From Rhynchonema sp. JSB1_4 (taxonomy: Eukaryota > Nematoda > Chromadorea > Monhysterida > Xyalidae), in assembly GCA_030248065.1 (NCBI GenBank), contig JASAMV010003339.1:1-64000 (forward strand): a stretch of 64,000 bases of DNA, written 5' to 3'. The notes under the pieces are model-generated. The model was not told the origin of the DNA, made no database searches, and saw only the letters and a program-made list of their open reading frames with translations. Shown here in pieces: positions 58,740-64,000 of the stretch (position 1 is its first letter; every line of letters begins with the position of its first letter). Position numbers and translations under genes: made by a program.

Positions 58740-59209
58740 CCAAGCGGGGAATTCCTAGTTGGGGGGGGGGGCTGTATTTTTGGGGGGCTCTTTTTCACTG
58801 ACCCCTTTAAGGGGGCTGTATTTTTTGGGGGCTCTATTTTGGGGGGCTCCATTTTAGGGAATACGGTGGGTAAAACATCAGTTTTGCTGAGAGAAGAATT
58901 TTGAGTGAAAATTTTCTACGAACCAAATGTTTCCGAAGACTCAGAATGTGACATTTTCTGGTGCTTATTTCGTGTGAAATACTTGAATTCAGTAACTTGA
59001 GCCAAAAAATGCACTAATGATGCAAATGAGCAAAAATTTGCCTGCTTTTGGGCCAAAACAGGTGTCGGGTGTCGGGTTTTTTCAAAAACTGGATGTCGAG
59101 TGTCGGTTTTTTTGGAACTGTCGGGTGTCGGCTTTTTTTCTCAGATGTCGGGTGTCGGGTACTTCCAGATGTCGGGTGTCGGGTACTTCCAGATGTCGGG
59201 TGTCGGCTG
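58740..59209. repeat. CTGTATT and GTCGGGTGTCGG word clusters
   Basis: GGGGGCTGTATT words with CACTGACCCC occur at 58,765-58,855. The word GTCGGGTGTCGGGT, with spacers such as ACTTCCAGAT, occurs about seven times at 59,055-59,215. The second set is the complement of the CCCGACACC cluster at 18,826. Confidence 0.6.
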
Positions 59210-59814
59210 TCGGAGTTCCTGGTCCCCGGGGAACAAACAGGCGGTACTACCCCCTTTTTCGGAGGCAGGGACAAACGTAAACAGCTGGGGAGAAAGTCCC
59301 AAATTTGGAGAAAAGTCGTTTTTGAGTTAAAAAATTAGACCCATTTTTTATCCTTTTTGAAAAAAATCAATAAAAAATGTATTTTGGCGACTTTTGACAA
59401 CATTATCCTAAAAATCACTCATTTTATGCCAAAAATGCCTGTTTTAGGCCTAAATTTGCCTATTTTAGGCGAAAATTGGGGGAGCAGACGTACCCGGAGG
59501 GGGAACAGGGGGACGGGCCTACAATGGGTGATATTTTCGAAACGGTGTAAAGGTCAGTTGGGTGTAAAGGTCGGTGGAAAGCTCGGTCGACAGCTCAGTG
59601 TGATAGACCTCGGTGTAAACTTGAAACATTCCACGTTAATAACAGGCAGTGTTTCATGTTTACACCGAGCTACGCTGACCGAGCTTTCGACCGAACTTTA
59701 CGCCGACCTTCACCCCCAACTGAGCTTTACACCGTTTCGAAAATTCCACCCCATGAGGGGGTGCAGGCGTACCCGAGGGCCGAGGGGGACCCCCTCCCCC
59801 CGGGAACTACACTG
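59210..59814. mobile_element. hAT-like MITE carrying a nested fold-back
   Basis: Left end GTTCCTGGTCC (outer bases lost) and right end GGGAACTACACTG. It has the TTTTAGGCCTAAATTTGCC core and the words GACGTACCCGGAGGGGGAAC and AGGCGTACCCGAGGG of the 19,637 family. A GTGTAAAGGTCGGT fold-back (59,526-59,752) is inserted inside. Confidence 0.7.
59526..59752. mobile_element. Fold-back element, GTGTAAAGGTCGGT family, copy 4
   Basis: Same arms and ends (GGGTGATATTTTCG and AATTCCACCC) as the copies at 37,335, 43,087 and 47,341. The 3-bp flanks (AAT, CAT/ATG) do not match cleanly, unlike the other three. It is nested in the hAT-like element at 59,210. Confidence 0.85.
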
Positions 59815-60174
59815 GATATCCCCCTCCTCCAAAAGCTCCTCTCCTCATCTGATGTTGTGCGATCGTTTCACTGAGTTACGTACGATAACCTATTATTTTA
59901 AAATGTAACGTAGCATGATTCAGATACAAGAAGGGCACGCGTCACTGTGCAACACCGAAAGAACGTAAATTGATTGCCAAAAGCACAAAAACCAAGTGCA
60001 CCACATCCTCGTGTTATTAACCACAGCATACGATAATCCTAACCAGAGAAGCAGACCATTCGGCTTTGTTTGTCACCGACAGCTATTGGTGTTCATTCCG
60101 AAACCATTCAAGCGCACGCAGTGATCCTGGTCGTATTGCCTCTACATTGCCTGTATTTCGTCTGAAAACATAAA

Positions 60175-61780
60175 ATGGCCGCTGCGGCCAGCGGAAGTGG
60201 TTAGTCGACATTCCTTGAGTTCTGAATCCATGTTCGGCCAGTTTCCAGTTCAGCGTAACCTTGCCGCGTGATATGAAAAAGTATAAGGCCGCACTCAGAC
60301 AAACGCGAAAAGCGAAAAGTTAACTTTTTGCTTTTGTCTGAGGGCAAAAGCGAAAAGTTAACTTTTCGCTTTTCGCGTTTGTCTGAGGGCAAAAGCGAAA
60401 AGTTAACTTTTCGCTTTTCGCGTTTGTCTGAGGGCAAAAGCGAAAAGTTAGGCGCGCACAAACAGCAAACATAGCGTGTGCTGTTGCTGTTCGACACATG
60501 TTTCATTCTTCAGCAAGTTCAGCTAACACGTGCATTTCTGCGCCTGCCAAGCAAAACATTTTTGTCTTCTTAAGCTGGTCCATTTTATACTATGACAACA
60601 AATTTTTGTTTGAATCATATTTTGTGATAGAGTTGGATCACCAATTTCGACCAGCGTGAAAGTTGTTCATTTGGTGCAGGGGAAAAACTTTTACGCTGGT
60701 CGAAATTAGTGATCCATCTCTATCACAAAATATGATTCAAACAAAAATTTGTCCTCATTGTCTACGAGCCTAAAATGGACAAGTGGTACAACTCCACCTT
60801 TAGTTTGCAACGGATGTGCAGTCAGATTTTGGGAATAAGGAATCATGATGACTTTTCGCTTTTTAAACTTTTCGCTTTTGCCCTCAGACAAACGCGAAAA
60901 GCGAAAAGCGAAAAGTTAACGTTTCGCTTTTGCCCTCAGACAAACGCGAAAAGCGAAAAGCGAAAAGTTAACATTTCGCTTTTGCCCTCAGACAAAAGCG
61001 AAAAGTTTTGCGACTATTAACTTTTCGCTTTTCGCTTTTCGCGTTTGTCTGAGTGCGGCCTAAGACTGGTATTTTCAGTTTTGTGGCAGCAGATAAGCGT
61101 AAGAAATTTTGGTCGAGTATTAGATTTGTGTCGTTTTCAGTGGACGTGCCGCGAAACTTTCGTCTGCTGGAAGAACTCGAACAGGGACAGAAGGGCGTGA
61201 GTGATGGGACGATATCGTGGGGTCTGGAGGACGACGATGACATGACATTGACCAGATGGACGTGCATGGTCATCGGCCCGCCTAGAGTTGGTCGTTGTTG
61301 AAATATTTATCACTTTTGTTATCACGCCGCCGATTACTTTAATCGACTGCAGACGCCATTCGAGGGTCGTATGTACAACATGAGGATCGATTGTGGCAAC
61401 GACTATCCGACGGTGCCGCCGTTTGTGCGTTTCATCACAAAGATCAACCTGTCTGGCGTCAATCAGCAGACAGGCGTTGTGAGTTTGCGCGCTGATAATT
61501 CCATGAATGTCTTTTGTGGTTTAATTGCTGTTCCCTAAATAAAGCAGTATTTTGGCTGCAAAGATGGATGAAGCGGTTAGATGTTTTGGACAATTCGAGG
61601 CGCTAAAATGTGAATGATTCAAGCTGCGTATTGCAGGTCGACAATCGTACGTTGAGTGTATTAGCACGTTGGAATCGATCATGTACGATTCGGCATGTGT
61701 TGGAGGACATCCGTCGATTGATGACACAACGCGAGAATCTGCGTGCCAATCAGCCGCCAGAGGGCGCTGTGTTCAATTGA
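60175..61780 (+). CDS. uev-1: Ubiquitin-conjugating enzyme variant UBE2V / UEV-1
   Basis: Catalytically inactive E2 variant that pairs with UBC13 to build Lys63-linked ubiquitin chains in DNA-damage tolerance and signalling. Four exons (60175-60199, 61141-61286, 61353-61478, 61637-61780) join to 146 residues against 145 in human UBE2V2. Landmarks: [76 protein letters not shown] and the C-terminal EDIRRLM..QPPEG. The site of the E2 active Cys carries none, as expected for a variant. Exon 1 encodes only MAAAASGSG and is separated by an intron almost wholly made of a Harbinger-like element (60,287-61,060). Confidence 0.95.
60287..61060. mobile_element. PIF/Harbinger-like MITE with GCGAAAAGTTAAC words
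   Basis: Ends GGCCGCACTCAGACAAACGC and its complement between TAA on both sides (60,284-60,286 and 61,061-61,063). The word AAAGCGAAAAGTTAAC with TTTGTCTGAGGGC separators occurs about four times at each end in opposite orientation. A fold-back element (60,569-60,803) is nested within. It fills intron 1 of UBE2V. Confidence 0.88.
60569..60803. mobile_element. Fold-back MITE nested in the Harbinger-like element
   Basis: Inverted arms GTCCATTTTATACTATGACA-like and TTGTCTACGAGCCTAAAATG-like with TTTACGCTGG near the centre match the element at 34,789. The right end TACAACTCCACCTTTA fits the AAAGGTGGAGTT group; the left end is damaged. Confidence 0.78.
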
Positions 61781-62835
61781 GCACGTTGTTCGCCTAGCGC
61801 ATTTGATATCAAATTATCGGTCGGTCGGTCAGTTACTGAGTTTTTGTCAGCCGTGTTTTTTGCCAACTAAATTTGATGGAAGGATCTGAAAAGAACTCAG
61901 TGTCTGGCTTGAAGTAAAGCAAGTTATTCGTCATTTTCTCTTACAATTTCCATTTGCTTGTGTGTACGGGATACGTCATTGTGAATGTAACACTCAGTAT
62001 TTAAGAGAACATTTGTTGGATTTCGGAGCCAACTGGCCATCAACAGTAACGCTGGCGATACCAAGCTAAGTTCATGAGTGAAACGCCACTCTACGGACAG
62101 AATCTTACAATGATTTTGTATAACAGCTTGGTATTTGTTACTTGTTCAAGTGCAGTTCCGGAAGAGCTCAGCTCAACCAACTGAAAAATTGCTATCTGAA
62201 TTTGTCGGTTCCTCAGCCCTTCCCGTCCCATGCCCTTACCAGCTGGAGGGTTGAATTACCGTCGGACGTTATTTGTGGCTGATTTATGCTTGTAGCTAGC
62301 CTACATGTGATAATTAGAAGATGACGTGAAGCTGAGAGATATAATTACCGAAGTGCTGCAATCATAAAATGAGAATGAATCGACTGTGTATTCGTTCATG
62401 CCATCACCGTTCTTTATGTTTTTTAGTATTTGATCAAACCTGTTTGGAGTTTGTACTAGCCAGCCCCCTGATCTGGTCGTGACCGGCCACAATACCGATG
62501 TGTGACTGTGTGATGTTACCGGTTGATGTTTCACGTGTGTGCGTGTGTTATTTCTGTGTTCTTTGCTCATTCACCACCACCGTCAAACGTGTCGTTTTTT
62601 CTCGATTTTGTTGATTTGGATTGCATTCTGTTTTGGTTTTTTCTCTTCTTTTGCGTATATCATTGCTTTTATTAATACTACTCATCATGTTTTGAATTGA
62701 ATGTTAAATTTGATTCCGTTCAGTCCACAGCGCATACAAATATAGTAAATGAAACATTTATATGCTGATAAAACCGTTTTTCTCTGGTCAGGCGTTTCTA
62801 ACTTTATTCGACATTTAGATTTTGGGAGTTGATTA
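61781..62835. other. Intergenic, nothing recognised
   Basis: UBE2V 3' flank and upstream region of the next gene. One TGATGTTTCA decamer lies at 62,524. Pyrimidine-rich sequence at 62,590-62,700. Confidence 0.4.
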
Positions 62836-63082
62836 TGTCTCTCCCGGCTTTGTACGACAGCCCGTACCTGGTCTCCGAGAATTCGTTTTTCTAATTATTG
62901 TCCAGTTCCATAATTACAGCATGCCGGTCTTTTGAGTGCAAGTTCGCAGGAACATGGAAGTTGCGACCACGTCTCAGCAGCAACGGGACAGCAGTGCAGC
63001 GCTCTGCGGTTGGTTTGCGAAATCTGTTCGCAGTTTCGTCAGTGCAGTTTTCCCACCCGGCTTTGTGTTTTGCCATATGCAG

Positions 63083-64000
63083 AAGTGCTGTACCTGGTGC
63101 ATCGTTACCTGGAGCATACCGATCGTAGTGCCGCGGCATCGCACTTACGTGACGAATTGGCTGGATTACTGCCTGTCAGATACGACTACCTCGGACAAAT
63201 ACATTCGCGCAGCTTTGCCGGATATGTTAGTTCCAGTTGCATTTCTTTGAGATATATTTTTAAGTCTCTTGTTAGCGGCCCTGGTCCATTGCATTTTTTT
63301 CGGTAAGGTAAACGATATTCAATCACATTTGCAGGACGGCATACTGCGTACGTCCGTGCCCGGTTCGCTGTTATACGACATATTCACTCAACTACTCTCA
63401 CATGTGCCACTGCCAAATCCGTCACTGTTAACGGCGGCCAAAAAGTTTGTGCGACACAGCAAAGATCAGAATTGTGAGTTGTGGTTTTGGTCATGAAAAC
63501 AGAAATACTGAACAGAATATACATGCTTTGGAATTTTTATGTTTTGTGCAGCAAAAACATTTACCAACATTCAGCCAAATCCGCGTGCCTGAATCGCCTT
63601 TCCATAACACTCGGACCACGTCGTATTGCAGGTCGATCTTTTAGGCCACGCTGGTGTGAGTCTACGGTCATTTTTCGCTCTCTTGCGCTGCACTTTAGAT
63701 TCAATGGACAGTGTTGCACTGAGAATCTTGATCGAACGCTCACTGATCTTAAACATAATTAGCAGTGAAAACTGACCAGTCAGTAGTTTGCTGCAAATGC
63801 AGATTGCGTTATGTTTTGCGTGAGAATGACAACAAGTCAAATTCTTTATTGCATTAGCGTCCATGTTTTACCTGCTATTTCGAACAACATCAAAGATCGA
63901 GAGAATTGTTGTTCAGCGCAATCGGTGCACAACCGCCGTTTCACCGGGCCACTACAGACATCGGACCTGGTTGATTGCGGCTATCTGTCACAATACCGTA
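63083..64000 (+). CDS. BRWD/PHIP-like protein, N-terminal LisH part (partial)
   Basis: An exon from 63,083 (after CATATGCAG) to 63,225 reads EVLYLVHRYLEHTDRSAAAS and HLRDELAGLLPVRYDYLGQ, IHSRSFAGY. This fits the LisH-like start of bromodomain and WD-repeat proteins, where a helix pair is followed by LLPRRTDW-type and HPRTY-type motifs. A second exon (63,335-63,473) joins in phase 0 and reads DGILRTSVPGSLLYDIFTQL and LSHVPLPNPSLLTAAKKFV. Further exons are uncertain; a last open piece at about 63,953-64,000 reads SVHNRRFTGPLQTSDLVDCG, and the gene leaves the window. The start codon exon is not fixed: MSLPALYDSPYL near 62,834 is a possibility. WD repeats and bromodomains are not in the window. 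Confidence 0.5.

Overview
The window is nuclear DNA of a nematode. The evidence is a cuticle collagen gene with the usual nematode layout (N-terminal hydrophobic segment, dibasic cleavage site, paired-cysteine clusters, Gly-X-Y blocks), many short introns ending in TTTCAG-type acceptors, and an interstitial run of TTAGGC, the nematode telomere unit. I cannot place it more finely. All gene models were read and spliced by eye; exon borders are given where the reading frame closes exactly.

Left part (1-43.7 kb): every gene I can support lies on the minus strand. In order these are a 5' end of DNA topoisomerase III, POLR3H (RNA polymerase III stalk subunit), NTAQ1 (N-terminal glutamine amidase), a hexokinase with many introns, an orphan C-terminal exon ending in a CaaX-like motif, a single-pass membrane protein with a Lys/Glu-rich tail, a broken LINE, a METTL27-like methyltransferase, a small charged protein, a seven-helix receptor, a secreted Cys-rich protein with a GPI-type tail, and a SCPEP1-type serine carboxypeptidase. 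A (TTAGGC)n tract lies at 43.77-43.84 kb.

Right part (43.8-64 kb): every supported gene lies on the plus strand. These are a neuropeptide-like precursor with three WQPL repeats, a short acidic ORF, the cuticle collagen, a small secreted protein, the ubiquitin E2 variant UBE2V/UEV-1, and the start of a BRWD/PHIP-like LisH protein.

Between and inside these genes the DNA is packed with small non-autonomous DNA transposons. Many show target-site duplications that can be read directly. They include hAT-like elements with 8-bp duplications and CAGTG termini, PIF/Harbinger-like elements with TAA/TTA duplications, fold-back elements with 3-bp duplications, and a long palindrome of about 1.08 kb. A striking pattern is that each hAT-like family carries its own short word repeated near its ends, while several families share an internal core and a GCGCGC hairpin followed by T. 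Nested insertions are common: a LINE, a duplicated methyltransferase exon and several elements are interrupted by others.

The strongest new signals are the WQPL precursor, the private-word transposon families, a decamer TGATGTTTCA found 14 times where about 0.12 is expected, and the coincidence of the TTAGGC tract with the switch in gene orientation.
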